64,000 nucleotides of DNA from Paucibacter_B soli (GTDB lineage Bacteria > Pseudomonadota > Gammaproteobacteria > Burkholderiales > Burkholderiaceae_C): the NCBI RefSeq assembly GCF_037482845.1, contig NZ_JBBHJW010000009.1, positions 1 to 64,000 of the forward strand, read 5' to 3'. Below, one piece after another: positions 22,801-30,665 of the stretch. The notes beneath the pieces were generated by a model. The model did not search any database. It worked only from the letters and a program-made list of their open reading frames with translations, and was not told the DNA's origin. The position numbers and the translations under genes are program-made. Each line of letters starts with the position of its first letter. Position 1 is the stretch's first letter.

Positions 22801-23292
22801 ATGAGCAAGGCAGCATTGAAGCGCGGCACGTTCCGCTATGGCGAGATCCTCGGCCACGTGGGCCTGGACGCTGCAACCGCCGCCACGGCCGCAGAGTTCG
22901 CGTCGGACTACTACGCCTCGCAGGAGGCCATCGAGTTCTCCGGTGACGACGTCGAGACGTTCGAGGTTCCCGAGTGGTTCCCATCCATCGAGTCTCTATT
23001 GCCGGCAGCTCACCTGGCGAAGTTCGGGCTGCGCTGGTCTGGGCGGATCAATTACAACGAGCTCATCGCCACTCTGGGCGTCGACCAGCATGTCGACGAC
23101 ATCTATGGCACCGTCCTGTGTCTGGTGCTGCACAACGATGGTCTCACTTTCAAGCAGGGCGGCGTCTCTCACAAGCCGGCCGCCGGCGACTGGTTCGTCT
23201 TCAACGACCGCGTGAACCATGGTGTGAAGGAGGCCAAAGGCGCCTCCGTCTTCTTGGCGATGACGCTCCCCCTTGTTCCCCTGGAGGCATGA
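22801..23292 (+). CDS. Possible double-stranded beta-helix (2OG/Fe-oxygenase-like) protein, 163 aa
   Basis: The C-terminal half LHNDGLTFKQGG, GDWFVFNDRVNHGVKEAKG and ASVFLAMTLPL fits the strand pattern of cupin/2-oxoglutarate dioxygenase folds, with candidate His (LHND) and distal His (NHGV) ligands. I do not see a clear HxD...H set, so enzymatic activity is uncertain. The start at 22801 is after AAAAGGAATTCAGAC. Its stop overlaps the methyltransferase start by 4 bases (ATGA), implying joint expression. Confidence 0.5.
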   Translation: MSKAALKRGTFRYGEILGHVGLDAATAATAAEFASDYYASQEAIEFSGDDVETFEVPEWFPSIESLLPAAHLAKFGLRWSGRINYNELIATLGVDQHVDDIYGTVLCLVLHNDGLTFKQGGVSHKPAAGDWFVFNDRVNHGVKEAKGASVFLAMTLPLVPLEA

Positions 23293-24419
23293 TGCTGGCC
23301 GATCCCAATGAAGCGAACCTGGCCGCCAGGTCGTACGCCGAGCAGGAGGTTCTCCAGCTCCTCGCCGGCCACACCTATGAGCAGGTGCGCGAGATCACTG
23401 GTTGGTCTCGCGGCCGCATCTACCAGGCGGCATGCCGCCAGGGCGCGCGCAAGACCGAGGAGCGCATCCGCCAGCGCGCGGCAGCTCGCGAGCAGATGCA
23501 GGCCGACTTCCTCTCGGAAATCCTCGGTACGACAGCTCACATGGACGTGCTGGACTTCCTGGATGGACTTCCTGACGACACCGTCGACCTCTTCCTGACC
23601 TCGCCGCCCTACAACCTTGGGAAGAAGTACGGCAACAGCGGCGTCGACGCCATGCGCTTCAGCCGCTTCTATGGTTGGCTGGTGATGTGCCTGAGCGAGA
23701 TGTCGCGCGTGATGAAGCCGGGCGGCACGCTGTGCCTGAACCTGGGCCAGACTCGCGACTGGACCGAGCAGTTGTACCCGATGGATGTCATGCTCTTCGA
23801 GGACCTGCGCCGGATGGGTCTCATCTACCAGACCCGCGTGGTCTGGACCTTCAAGCACGGCCTGACCCCAAAGAAGCGCTTGAGCGAGCGCTACGAGACC
23901 ATCCTGGTCTTCTCCAAGGGCCCGCAGCAGACCTTCAACGCGAACGCCGCGCGCGTGCCCCAGATGAATCCGGGTAAGCGGGCCTACAAGGGCCCGAACC
24001 GCGGCCAGCTCTCTGGGCACCCGCTTGGCGCGGCGCCGTCGAATGTCTGGGACGACATCCCGCAGGTGAAGGCCAACCACGCAGAGAAGACCGATCACCC
24101 GTGCCAGTTCCCGGTGCCGCTGGTCAAGCGCGCCATCCTGCTCTACACCAACGCCGGTGCACTGGTCTGCGATCCGTTCTCCGGCAGCGGCTCGACGCAC
24201 GAGGGCTGCATCCTGACGGGCCGCGGTTTCGTCGGCGCCGATCTCTTCTATGAAGACACCCGGCGCAAGCGCTTGGCCAAGGTGATGCCTGAGCTGGTGA
24301 GCCTGCTGCCCGGCGTGACCGACCAATCTGTTGCCGTTTGGCAGGCCGAAGCTCGCAGGGTCGACCTGGCCGCAAACCCGATCAGCGACGAGGCCGAGCT
24401 CGCGATGCTGTGCGAGTAG
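23289..24419 (+). CDS. Solitary beta-class DNA methyltransferase with N-terminal HTH, 376 aa
   Basis: Amino-methyltransferase with catalytic motif IV (TSPPYN, residues 104-109) before AdoMet motif I (DPFSGSGST, residues 295-303), the beta-class order, so N4-cytosine or N6-adenine methylation. Residues 10-65 contain a helix-turn-helix (TYEQVREITGWSRGRIYQAA) not usual in these enzymes. No restriction endonuclease gene is adjacent, so it is an orphan that could protect this element's DNA or regulate it. Start at 23289 overlaps the upstream stop. No Arg-rich tail. Confidence 0.85.
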   Translation: MMLADPNEANLAARSYAEQEVLQLLAGHTYEQVREITGWSRGRIYQAACRQGARKTEERIRQRAAAREQMQADFLSEILGTTAHMDVLDFLDGLPDDTVDLFLTSPPYNLGKKYGNSGVDAMRFSRFYGWLVMCLSEMSRVMKPGGTLCLNLGQTRDWTEQLYPMDVMLFEDLRRMGLIYQTRVVWTFKHGLTPKKRLSERYETILVFSKGPQQTFNANAARVPQMNPGKRAYKGPNRGQLSGHPLGAAPSNVWDDIPQVKANHAEKTDHPCQFPVPLVKRAILLYTNAGALVCDPFSGSGSTHEGCILTGRGFVGADLFYEDTRRKRLAKVMPELVSLLPGVTDQSVAVWQAEARRVDLAANPISDEAELAMLCE

Positions 24420-24439
24420 CCCGGGGCGGCAGAGGCGAC

Positions 24440-24465
24440 TTGCGCGTTTGGTTCGAAGTGATATC
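24440..24465 (+). promoter_or_regulatory. Promoter-like box TTGCGC-14-GATATC
   Basis: 24 bases before the 128-aa gene at 24490, which also has a GGAGATTTTG ribosome site. Confidence 0.55.
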
Positions 24466-24489
24466 TCTCCTGCGAACCTGGAGATTTTG

Positions 24490-24876
24490 ATGGCCACCTG
24501 GATTGCTGCATTCAACCACCCGACCAAGAGCTGGAGCACCGGCGGAGCCGCGTCGGAATACGCGCGGCCGCACTGGGACCTCTACGAGGTCAAAGCGAGC
24601 GACCGTGATCGCGCCCAAACGCTCGCGCGCGGCTTGCGAGCAAAGCAGCGCAACCTGCCCGCAAAGCAAGCCCTCCTCCTGGCCAGCCTGCTCAAAGAAG
24701 CCGACAGCCTGGCGATCCAGGGTGAGGCCGAGTCGTGGATGGAGGTGACGGTCAACGAGGCGGCCGCCTCGGCGTCGCTTGTGGCAAAGGGACTGCTGCT
24801 GGCCAAGGATGAATCGTGTCGGCACGTCAAGCTCACCATCTGCTCGCGTAACCAGCTGGGCCTTCCTGCCCTCTGA
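24490..24876 (+). CDS. Unknown protein, 128 aa
   Basis: Ribosome site GGAGATTTTG directly before the ATG. Begins MATWIAAFNHPTKSW with aromatic residues and continues in helices rich in Ala/Lys (RGLRAKQRNLPAKQALLLAS). A C-terminal KLTICSRNQLGL strand follows. It has its own GATATC-type box, and the next gene has another, so both are separately controlled single-gene units. Family unknown. Confidence 0.6.
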   Translation: MATWIAAFNHPTKSWSTGGAASEYARPHWDLYEVKASDRDRAQTLARGLRAKQRNLPAKQALLLASLLKEADSLAIQGEAESWMEVTVNEAAASASLVAKGLLLAKDESCRHVKLTICSRNQLGLPAL

Positions 24877-24881
24877 GCGGG

Positions 24882-24907
24882 TTGCACTTCGAGTGAAATG
24901 TGCTATC
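24882..24907 (+). promoter_or_regulatory. Promoter-like box TTGCAC-14-GCTATC
   Basis: It shares GGGTTGCACTTCG with the box at 27056, differing mainly in GCTATC for GATATC. It precedes the gene at 24932. Confidence 0.5.
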
Positions 24908-24931
24908 TCAAGGCGAGCGCAAAGGATTCCC

Positions 24932-25507
24932 ATGACTGCCACCGACACCGATCAAAAGTTCGCCCTCATCTTCAAGCCGGAGGTCCCCGGTGATGGGCAT
25001 CGTCTATTCAAGGAACTTGCGACACAGCGCATCGTGATCGCCGATGCGTCGGGCAGCACGCCTGACCGTTGTGACGATGGCCCGCTCTACGTCACCCATG
25101 GCGCCCAGATCGAGATCGTCCTCAGCACATCGGGCTCCGTTGTCGCCGTTGTCCGGGCCACCGACTCGGCAGGATGCAAGGCCCGCGTCTGGACTTCGCC
25201 TGCTACAGCAGCTGCGCTGCAGAAGCTCGTGCCACTGACTGTGATGGTCGAGGACAAGAAGATCGTCGACCTCCTTGCTGCTTTCGAGGTCCTGGGCTTC
25301 GATCCCATGGTGATTCGGGAGAAGCTGGGCTACGGTGACTACGAGTGGCAGGGGCGCCGGGTGAGCTATTTGCCGGACAACGACGAGGTCCGCTGCGAGC
25401 ACTTCGACATTCCGCCGGCTGTCGCGGCTTGCGTGCGCTTCGCGTACCAGAATAGGTTCACGGGTCGCTTCACAGCCGGCGGCGTCGAGCTGTTCTGCCA
25501 CGGCTGA
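24932..25507 (+). CDS. Unknown protein, 191 aa
   Basis: First ATG after the box at 24882-24907. Predicted alpha/beta: QKFALIFKPEVPGDGHRLFK, then QIEIVLSTSGSVVAVVRATD and KKIVDLLAAFEVLGFDPMVI. The latter together with REKLGYGDYEWQGRRVSYLP suggests a class IV adenylate-cyclase/CYTH-like barrel, but this is not certain. Five Cys are scattered without zinc spacing. It is followed by the DUF4031-like gene after 10 bases. Confidence 0.6.
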   Translation: MTATDTDQKFALIFKPEVPGDGHRLFKELATQRIVIADASGSTPDRCDDGPLYVTHGAQIEIVLSTSGSVVAVVRATDSAGCKARVWTSPATAAALQKLVPLTVMVEDKKIVDLLAAFEVLGFDPMVIREKLGYGDYEWQGRRVSYLPDNDEVRCEHFDIPPAVAACVRFAYQNRFTGRFTAGGVELFCHG

Positions 25508-25517
25508 GGACTCTTCT

Positions 25518-25928
25518 GTGGCTGTCTACGTGGACGACTTCGAGATCGAATGGCGCGGCATGAAGATGTCCCACATGATTGCTGACTCCGACGAAGAGCT
25601 TCACGCAATGGCCGCAAAGATCGGAGTTCAGCGTCGTTGGTGGCAGTCGCCAGAGAAGACCTCTGGCAGCCACTACGACATCTGCCTGTCCATGAAGGCC
25701 AAGGCCATCAAGCTTGGCGCCATTGCGATCACGGATCGCCAATGCGCGTCGATGAACCGTCGCCGGCAGGTCACCGGCGTTCTTGGCGACCCCGAATCTT
25801 CCGTTAACTGGGTGCGCGCCTATCGGGCGCATCTTCGCTCTGGCTTGCCCCTTCTTGCGCCGCCGCTAGCGGCCTTCCCTGGACAATCTTTGGCACACTC
25901 TCCTAAGCAACATGAACTCGGCTTTTAA
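25518..25928 (+). CDS. DUF4031-family protein, 136 aa
   Basis: GTG start. The opening AVYVDDFEIEWRGMKMSHMI followed by ADSDEELHAMAAKIGVQRRW and SHYDICLSMKAKAIKLGA is the signature of DUF4031 proteins: an invariant VDD, SHxxAD, an HYD strand and a final Gly-Ala. These small proteins are common in phages and actinobacteria; function is unknown. About 45 C-terminal residues beyond the domain are Pro/Leu-rich. The end overlaps the next gene's start by 17 bases. Confidence 0.75.
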   Translation: MAVYVDDFEIEWRGMKMSHMIADSDEELHAMAAKIGVQRRWWQSPEKTSGSHYDICLSMKAKAIKLGAIAITDRQCASMNRRRQVTGVLGDPESSVNWVRAYRAHLRSGLPLLAPPLAAFPGQSLAHSPKQHELGF

Positions 25929-26418
25929 GGCCACCGCAATGAACGACGACATAGAAGAACGGATGGCCAAGCTTCGTCAGGCCGGCGAGCGCCTCATCAA
26001 AGAGGTTGGCTGGTACGTGCAGAGCGTTGCACCGGTGGCGGGTGAAGAGGGTTGTGCCTTCAACTATTCGGTCGGCCTGTATGACAAGGGGCTCCCTGAG
26101 ATCCTGGTGCTGGGTCTTCCTTTGCAGGTTGGCCACGAGCTCATCAACGATGTTGCGCGCTACCTGATCGCCCAGAAGGCTATGGGCTCAAAGCTTGCCG
26201 GCGAGGTCAGATTGCCTCGCTGGCCGACTTCCTTCGTGCTGCTGGCCGCCGATCCCGCGCAGGTCGGCGAGTATGCCTATTGTGCAGTCTCTCGCAGCCA
26301 GGGCGCAGCGCAGTTCCTGCAGATCGTGTGGCCTGATAAAGAAGGTCGCTTCCCTTGGGCTCATGGTGCGACTGACAGTTTCCGCGCAGCGCAGCCGGTT
26401 CTGGCCACGGTGAACTGA
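25912..26418 (+). CDS. DUF4262-like protein, 168 aa
   Basis: The segment GWYVQSVAPVAGEEGCAFNY, then SVGLYDKGLPEILVLGLPLQ, matches DUF4262 (GWxVxxV...FxYTxGLxxxGxPEllvfGL). This family of about 150 residues is found next to antirestriction and toxin genes; function unknown. Start could be 25912, overlapping the upstream gene, or ATG 25939. The stop overlaps the next start (TGATG). No membrane segments. Confidence 0.7.
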   Translation: MNSAFKATAMNDDIEERMAKLRQAGERLIKEVGWYVQSVAPVAGEEGCAFNYSVGLYDKGLPEILVLGLPLQVGHELINDVARYLIAQKAMGSKLAGEVRLPRWPTSFVLLAADPAQVGEYAYCAVSRSQGAAQFLQIVWPDKEGRFPWAHGATDSFRAAQPVLATVN

Positions 26419-26957
26419 TGGCCGAGGTCGGCTTCTTGGAAAGGCTGTTGCGCGCCGAAGCTGAGCTTGGCCTGGTCGGCGCACGCTTCATCTTGGCGGC
26501 TGGACGAGGATACGGTGCTCACGCTTCCTCAGACGACTTTCCGCGCGGCATTCCTCAAGCTTGCTACGCAAACGCATTTCGGTTGTCACAGGAGGATGAG
26601 CGTCTTACGTATGTCGAAGGTGTCGCCTTGAGTCTCGGGATCGTCCCTATCGAGCACGCTTGGTGCGTGAACCGCGAGGGGCTGATCGTGGACAACACAT
26701 GGGATGGTCGAGAGCAGCAGTATTACGGGGTCGCCTTCGACAGTGCGTGGATGGCTGGCCGAGTGCTATCGCAAGGCCGCTTTGGAATCATGCCTGAACT
26801 GTTTCCGCGCGATCTGCTCGACCTCGATCCATCAACCTTCTTGGCGATGCCAACGCCGTCACAGGCACTTGCGGTCCGAAGTCTCTTCGCTGTAGTTCTC
26901 GATGAGATTCGCCAAAGGTCCCGCTCCAACCAGCGGGCGGATCGAAAAGGCGGCTGA
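26418..26957 (+). CDS. Papain-fold-like protein with Cys-His-Asp triad candidate, 179 aa
   Basis: Translation is coupled to the previous gene (TGATG). IPQACYANAFRL with Cys49 at a helix start, YVEGVALSLGIVPIEHAWCV with His80, and GLIVDNTW with Asp92 follow the order and spacing of papain/transglutaminase-like thiol enzymes, and of a small family seen in phages. A peptidase, amidase or acyltransferase role is inference. The C-terminus is basic (RQRSRSNQRADRKGG), vaguely like the Arg-rich tails elsewhere. Confidence 0.6.
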   Translation: MAEVGFLERLLRAEAELGLVGARFILAAGRGYGAHASSDDFPRGIPQACYANAFRLSQEDERLTYVEGVALSLGIVPIEHAWCVNREGLIVDNTWDGREQQYYGVAFDSAWMAGRVLSQGRFGIMPELFPRDLLDLDPSTFLAMPTPSQALAVRSLFAVVLDEIRQRSRSNQRADRKGG

Positions 26958-27006
26958 GCGGACATTCGCCATGTGCGACTGCCATCAGTTCGTCGTTAAG
27001 AATTAA

Positions 27007-27029
27007 GCAAGCTGGCAGAGGAGTGTGGG
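27007..27029 (+). repeat. GCAAGCTGGCAGAGGAG motif, copy 3
   Basis: Exact GCAAGCTGGCAGAGGAG followed by TGTGGG, upstream of the box at 27056. Confidence 0.5.
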
Positions 27030-27055
27030 CTGTTTTTTGGCCTGCGCTCGACGGG

Positions 27056-27081
27056 TTGCACTTCGCAGAGGATGTGATATC
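27056..27081 (+). promoter_or_regulatory. Promoter-like box TTGCAC-14-GATATC
   Basis: TTGCACTTCGCAG..TGTGATATCTC, one of the best copies. It precedes the CAP-domain lipoprotein gene by 40 bases. Confidence 0.65.
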
Positions 27082-27120
27082 TCATCTCCAACGCAATCAA
27101 CTTTTCGCCTGGAGATCAAG

Positions 27121-28185
27121 ATGACCAAGACCCTTCGTTTCGCATTCGTGGTGACTCTGACTGCAGCTCTTGCCGCTTGCGGCGGTGGCGGTGGTTCCTC
27201 GACTGCTCCGTCCACTCCCACTACGCCTACCACTCCGACCACTCCGGTTCCGGTGGTTTCTGACGCTGGCAACCTGAAGACTTCGGCGGCTGCACCGACC
27301 TATGCTGCCGGCACTCTGGCCGAAAGCGCCTATACGGCCCTGAACACGGTGCGCCTGGCCGCCGGCGCTGGCCTGTTGTCCCAGGACGCTCAGATCGACG
27401 TGGCAGCGGCAGCGCACGCCAAGTACCTGACCACGAATCTGTCCACTGTGACGAGCTATCACAACGAAGATTCGAGCAAGTTCGACTTCTACGCGGTGAC
27501 CCCGGGCGACCGCATCGCCAAGGCTGGCTATTCGGCTGCGTTCAGCACCGAAGCCGTTGGTGGGACTGGCGCCTCGCAACTCGGCGCGGACTGTGTCCTT
27601 GGCCTCTTGAACACGGTCTATCACGGTGCGGCGCTGCTGTCGCGCAACTCGGCCGTCGGCTTCGGCTTCGGCCTCGATGGTGCTCAGATCCCGCTGTGTG
27701 TGGCTGACCTTGCAAGTCCGGTTGCTGACAAGATCGGTCAGGTCCCCGCTGTGGCAAGCTTGGTTGCGTACCCGTACGCCGGCCAGAAGAGTGTGATGGA
27801 AACCTTCTATGTCGGCGCTGAGTCGCCGCGTCCGTCGGCAGTTCTGTTCCCGAATGCGACGGCCGGCACTCCGGTCCTGGTGAGCGTGCGCAATGCCGAC
27901 TACTTGAACTTCCAGGATGCTGGCACCCTGAATGCTACGGTCACGGAATTCAGCCTGAAGGATGCGGGTGGCAACGCCGTGGCGGCCGCCGTCGTCGCGA
28001 ACTCCGCTTTGAAGGGCCAGGGCGTGACGCTGAACGCTGACGCCAACTTGGCCGAAGGCTTTGCTGTGCTGGTGCCCCTGGCGCCGCTGGTGAAGGGTCA
28101 GACCTACACCGCTACGTTCACGGCCACGCTGAAGGCTGGTGGCGCCGCGCTGACCAAGACCTGGTCGTTCTCGACGAACCAGTGA
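27121..28185 (+). CDS. CAP-domain (SCP-like) lipoprotein, 354 aa
   Basis: Lipoprotein signal: KTLRFAFVVTLTAALAAC with lipobox LAAC at about residue 20. A low-complexity Gly/Ser/Thr/Pro linker follows (about residues 21-45). The CAP domain (about 55-220) has the helix AYTALNTVRLAAGAGLLSQD and candidate His in AAHAKYLTTN and YHNEDSS. About 120 beta-rich residues at the C-terminus resemble a bacterial Ig-like domain. CAP proteins are secreted and often bind lipids or act in envelope or host interactions. Ribosome site GGAGATCAAG. A single-gene unit with its own promoter box and terminator. Confidence 0.8.
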   Translation: MTKTLRFAFVVTLTAALAACGGGGGSSTAPSTPTTPTTPTTPVPVVSDAGNLKTSAAAPTYAAGTLAESAYTALNTVRLAAGAGLLSQDAQIDVAAAAHAKYLTTNLSTVTSYHNEDSSKFDFYAVTPGDRIAKAGYSAAFSTEAVGGTGASQLGADCVLGLLNTVYHGAALLSRNSAVGFGFGLDGAQIPLCVADLASPVADKIGQVPAVASLVAYPYAGQKSVMETFYVGAESPRPSAVLFPNATAGTPVLVSVRNADYLNFQDAGTLNATVTEFSLKDAGGNAVAAAVVANSALKGQGVTLNADANLAEGFAVLVPLAPLVKGQTYTATFTATLKAGGAALTKTWSFSTNQ

Positions 28186-28202
28186 TTCCGGCGAGGATCT
28201 GA

Positions 28203-28226
28203 ACAAGGGGCTTCGGCCCCTTTGTT
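28203..28226 (+). terminator. Rho-independent terminator
   Basis: AAGGGGC-TTCG-GCCCCTT then TGTTC, directly after the CAP gene. Confidence 0.8.
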
Positions 28227-28309
28227 CAAATTGTGTACGCCTCCTTCCGTGCGAGTGGTAAAACACTTGGCCGCCCTAGGCCCAGCTTCAACCAATTTCG
28301 AGGACCGAC

Positions 28310-28382
28310 ATGACCACAAAACAAGCCGAACTCTCCAAGATCCATAAGGCAATGGAGTTGAACAAGCAGCTTTTGGAGGTTG
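28310..28382 (+). pseudogene. 5' part of a small gene split by IS element C
   Basis: ATG 28310 after CGAGGACCGAC starts MTTKQAELSKIHKAMELNKQ. It reads to the IS boundary at 28383, where the frame runs into the IS and stops. Joining to 30461-30596 keeps the frame and predicts a protein of about 69 residues. Confidence 0.65.
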
Positions 28383-28447
28383 TGAATGCTCCCGCGACTA
28401 AACGCCTGACGGCGCTGTAGTCGGGGCATCTGGGCATGAGGCGAAGC

Positions 28448-29881
28448 TCATGCCAAGACACCCGCCGGCGAAGCCGGACGGTTAGAGGCCCCGCGCAACG
28501 CCTGGGCGTGAGCCCAGATGTCGGCGAGGACCAACGGCATTCTCGTGACAGGGCCGGAGCTTTTGCCGGCGTCTGCCTTGTGTTCGTTGCTGGGCTTGAT
28601 GCCCAGCAGCATCGCGAGCCCGCGGGCTGCGATGTTCAACGCGCCGTTCAGGTCCGCGTTGTAGCGCTTCCCGCTGGCGAACTTCGCCAGCTGCGCGTTC
28701 TCCTTCGAGCGGTGCACCTTGCCCGAGCCGTCGTAAGCCCAGCGGCTCGTGCCGCGGGCGAAGACCTCGAGCATGCGCAGGCCCTGCTCCTGAGCCTTGT
28801 GGGCCAAGCACTGGACGAGCGCACGATGCTGGAAGCGGTGGAACCGCTTCCTCATCGCACGGCTGGGGCCCTTCGGCCGCCAGCCCTTGAGGTCTTCGAT
28901 GACGAAGGCCTTGGCGCCGTGCGCCGCGGCGAACGCCGCCAGCTCGGACGCCAGAGTCCGAGCCGCATCGAGGCTGTAGCCCGCGATGCGCCGGTGCAGC
29001 GCCACCGCGTGGCGCTCACCCCTACCCACTGAGCCTGAGAGGCTCTGCTTGCCAGCGATGGCCGCTGCCAGAGCGTCGCGCCGGTCGTTGTGCCTGCCGC
29101 ACGTCAAGAACGTGCGGGCTATCACCGTGCCGGTAGAGTCGACGATGGCGGCGGTCGCCGCGGTGTTGATGCCCACGTCGACGGAGCACACCCGAGAGGA
29201 CTCGGGCGCGCCGGCGGCGAAGGACTTGTTCGTGAGGTACTTTGGTGGCCGCATCACACCGGTCAGCTCGACCGGGCAGGACAACCAGACCTTCGCCCCG
29301 CGCTGCATCAGCGTCGGGCACAGGTCCATCTTGTTCGCGGCGGGCAGCAGCCGCTTGAAGCGGCCCTTGAGCGCCAGCGGTGCGCTGAACGACCAGGTGC
29401 CGTCGGCGCGCAGCAGCTTCACCTGCACCGTGCGCAGACCTGCGCCCACCAGGATCATGTTCCCACCGTACAGCGACGGGAACACGTTGCTGAAGCCTAG
29501 GCGCGGAGGCCGAGAGCCGACGGCGCGGGCCTTGCCGCCAATCTCGCCGTCGAGCCAGTTCGAGTAGTTCGACAAGAACGAAGCGACCGCGCCGTAGGCG
29601 TGCTCGATGGCCGCGCGCCGCAGGTAGCTCGGCATCTTGCCGAGCAGGCGGTCCAAGACCGCATAGCGCACCACCGGTCGCCTGGCGGTGGCATGAAACA
29701 GCGCTTCGACAGCCTGGCACTTGGACTTTGCCTTGGCCAGGCTCGGCCAGTGCACCAGGATGACCCCGCTCAGCGCGCGCACCGCACGGCGGTAGGCGGC
29801 AATGGTCCGCTCCACATCGGCACGAACCTCAGGCGAGGTTGTGAGCGAATGCGCTTCGGTGCGGATGATGGTACTGGACAC
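28448..29881 (-). CDS. tnpB: TnpB-like nuclease of element C, zinc-ribbon-less type, about 477 aa
   Basis: RuvC-I Asp235 (SVDVGIN), RuvC-II Glu329 (VIEDLKGWRPKG) and RuvC-III Asp410 (NADLNGALNIAARG) are present. The zinc ribbon is replaced: where other copies have CxxC pairs, this has TSRWAYDGSGKV and AKFASGKRYNADLN with no Cys. This is a known TnpB/OrfB subclade (inference from remembered relatives). The frame is open to 29953, but GTG 29881 lies just after the TATACTGTATATGT promoter-like sequence, so I prefer it. A Lys/Ala/Pro-rich tail extends into the right end. Confidence 0.82.
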   Translation of the reverse strand: MSSTIIRTEAHSLTTSPEVRADVERTIAAYRRAVRALSGVILVHWPSLAKAKSKCQAVEALFHATARRPVVRYAVLDRLLGKMPSYLRRAAIEHAYGAVASFLSNYSNWLDGEIGGKARAVGSRPPRLGFSNVFPSLYGGNMILVGAGLRTVQVKLLRADGTWSFSAPLALKGRFKRLLPAANKMDLCPTLMQRGAKVWLSCPVELTGVMRPPKYLTNKSFAAGAPESSRVCSVDVGINTAATAAIVDSTGTVIARTFLTCGRHNDRRDALAAAIAGKQSLSGSVGRGERHAVALHRRIAGYSLDAARTLASELAAFAAAHGAKAFVIEDLKGWRPKGPSRAMRKRFHRFQHRALVQCLAHKAQEQGLRMLEVFARGTSRWAYDGSGKVHRSKENAQLAKFASGKRYNADLNGALNIAARGLAMLLGIKPSNEHKADAGKSSGPVTRMPLVLADIWAHAQALRGASNRPASPAGVLA

Positions 29882-29927
29882 ATATACAGTATACTGTGGC
29901 GAGATTAAATCGACACGGTGAAGTGTC

Positions 29928-30341
29928 ATGCCTGATGGCCTGAAGACAAGCAAACACGCGGCTTACAGCCTTCACTACCACATCATCCTGTCGATTAAAT
30001 ACAGGCACAAGTGCTTGACGGCCGAGATGCTGGAGCGCCTGCGCGCCATCTTCTCGGACGTGAGCCAGTCGTGGCGCTGCAGGCTCGTGGAGTTCGGTGG
30101 TGAGGCCGACCATGTGCATCTGCTGGTCGAGGCTCACCCTTCGATGAACCTGGCTCGCTTCGTTGGCAACCTGAAGACCGTCAGCTCGCGCTACGTGCGC
30201 AAAGAGTTCGCCAAGCACTTGAAGCGGTTCTTCTGGAAGTCCCGCTTCTGGAACAACGCCTACGGCGTTGTGAGCGCCGGCGGCCACGCGAGCATCGAGC
30301 AGCTGCTCGACTACATCCAGGACCAGGAGACACCGCCGTAA
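29928..30341 (+). CDS. tnpA: TnpA, Y1 transposase of element C, 137 aa
   Basis: Canonical size and motifs: HYHIILSIKYRHKCLT, the HUH pair in DHVHLLVEAHP, NLKTVSSRYVRKEF, and a C-terminal candidate nucleophile Tyr in LLDYIQDQ. Y1 transposases cut and rejoin single-stranded DNA at the IS hairpins. It is the only apparently intact TnpA in the window and could mobilise elements A and D, which lack their own, if the ends are compatible (inference; D shares end sequence with C). Diverges from tnpB. Confidence 0.9.
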   Translation: MPDGLKTSKHAAYSLHYHIILSIKYRHKCLTAEMLERLRAIFSDVSQSWRCRLVEFGGEADHVHLLVEAHPSMNLARFVGNLKTVSSRYVRKEFAKHLKRFFWKSRFWNNAYGVVSAGGHASIEQLLDYIQDQETPP

Positions 30342-30460
30342 CCACTCCTGACTGAGCGCGCATGGCGCGCGCACAGCGTGCCGCTTGACCCGCGACTAAG
30401 CAGGTCGGCTCCGCCTCCAGGCACTTCGTGCCAGCCTGCTGTAGTCGGGGGATGCGCGGC

Positions 30461-30596
30461 ACATTTGCTCAAGACCATTCCCGGCAGCAAGGTTCCATTC
30501 CTGGGGCACATGTCGCTGCAGTGGATCGAGCAGTCGCTGATCCTGCGCAATGGTCTGGACCTTTCCGAGCAAGAACTCTCCGACCCTGAAACCTGA
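30461..30596 (+). pseudogene. 3' part of the small gene split by IS element C
   Basis: Reads HLLKTIPGSKVPFLGHMSLQ and on to ...LSEQELSDPET with a stop at 30596. It has no own start. Together with 28310-28382 it would encode a small helical protein. Confidence 0.65.
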
Positions 30597-30665
30597 TTCG
30601 AACCATCGGAGCCGCCTGACCGGCGCCGATAATTGCCACCCTTTCACTCTTGCGGCGCCTGTTCA

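Larger units (their letters stand above)
28383..30460. mobile_element. IS200/IS605-type element C (tnpB and tnpA, divergent)
   Basis: Complete two-gene element. The tnpB-side end is GACTAAACGCC..GGCGCTGTAGTC followed, on the minus strand, by GCGGGAGCATTCA, parallel to element B. The tnpA-side end has GACTAAGCAGG..CCTGCTGTAGTC around a CAGGCACTTCGTGCC inner hairpin. Both sides interrupt one small host gene in a compatible frame. Confidence 0.75.

Noticed and set aside
23169..24539. 456-codon minus-strand frame
   Set aside because: Antisense to the methyltransferase, whose catalytic motifs are unambiguous.
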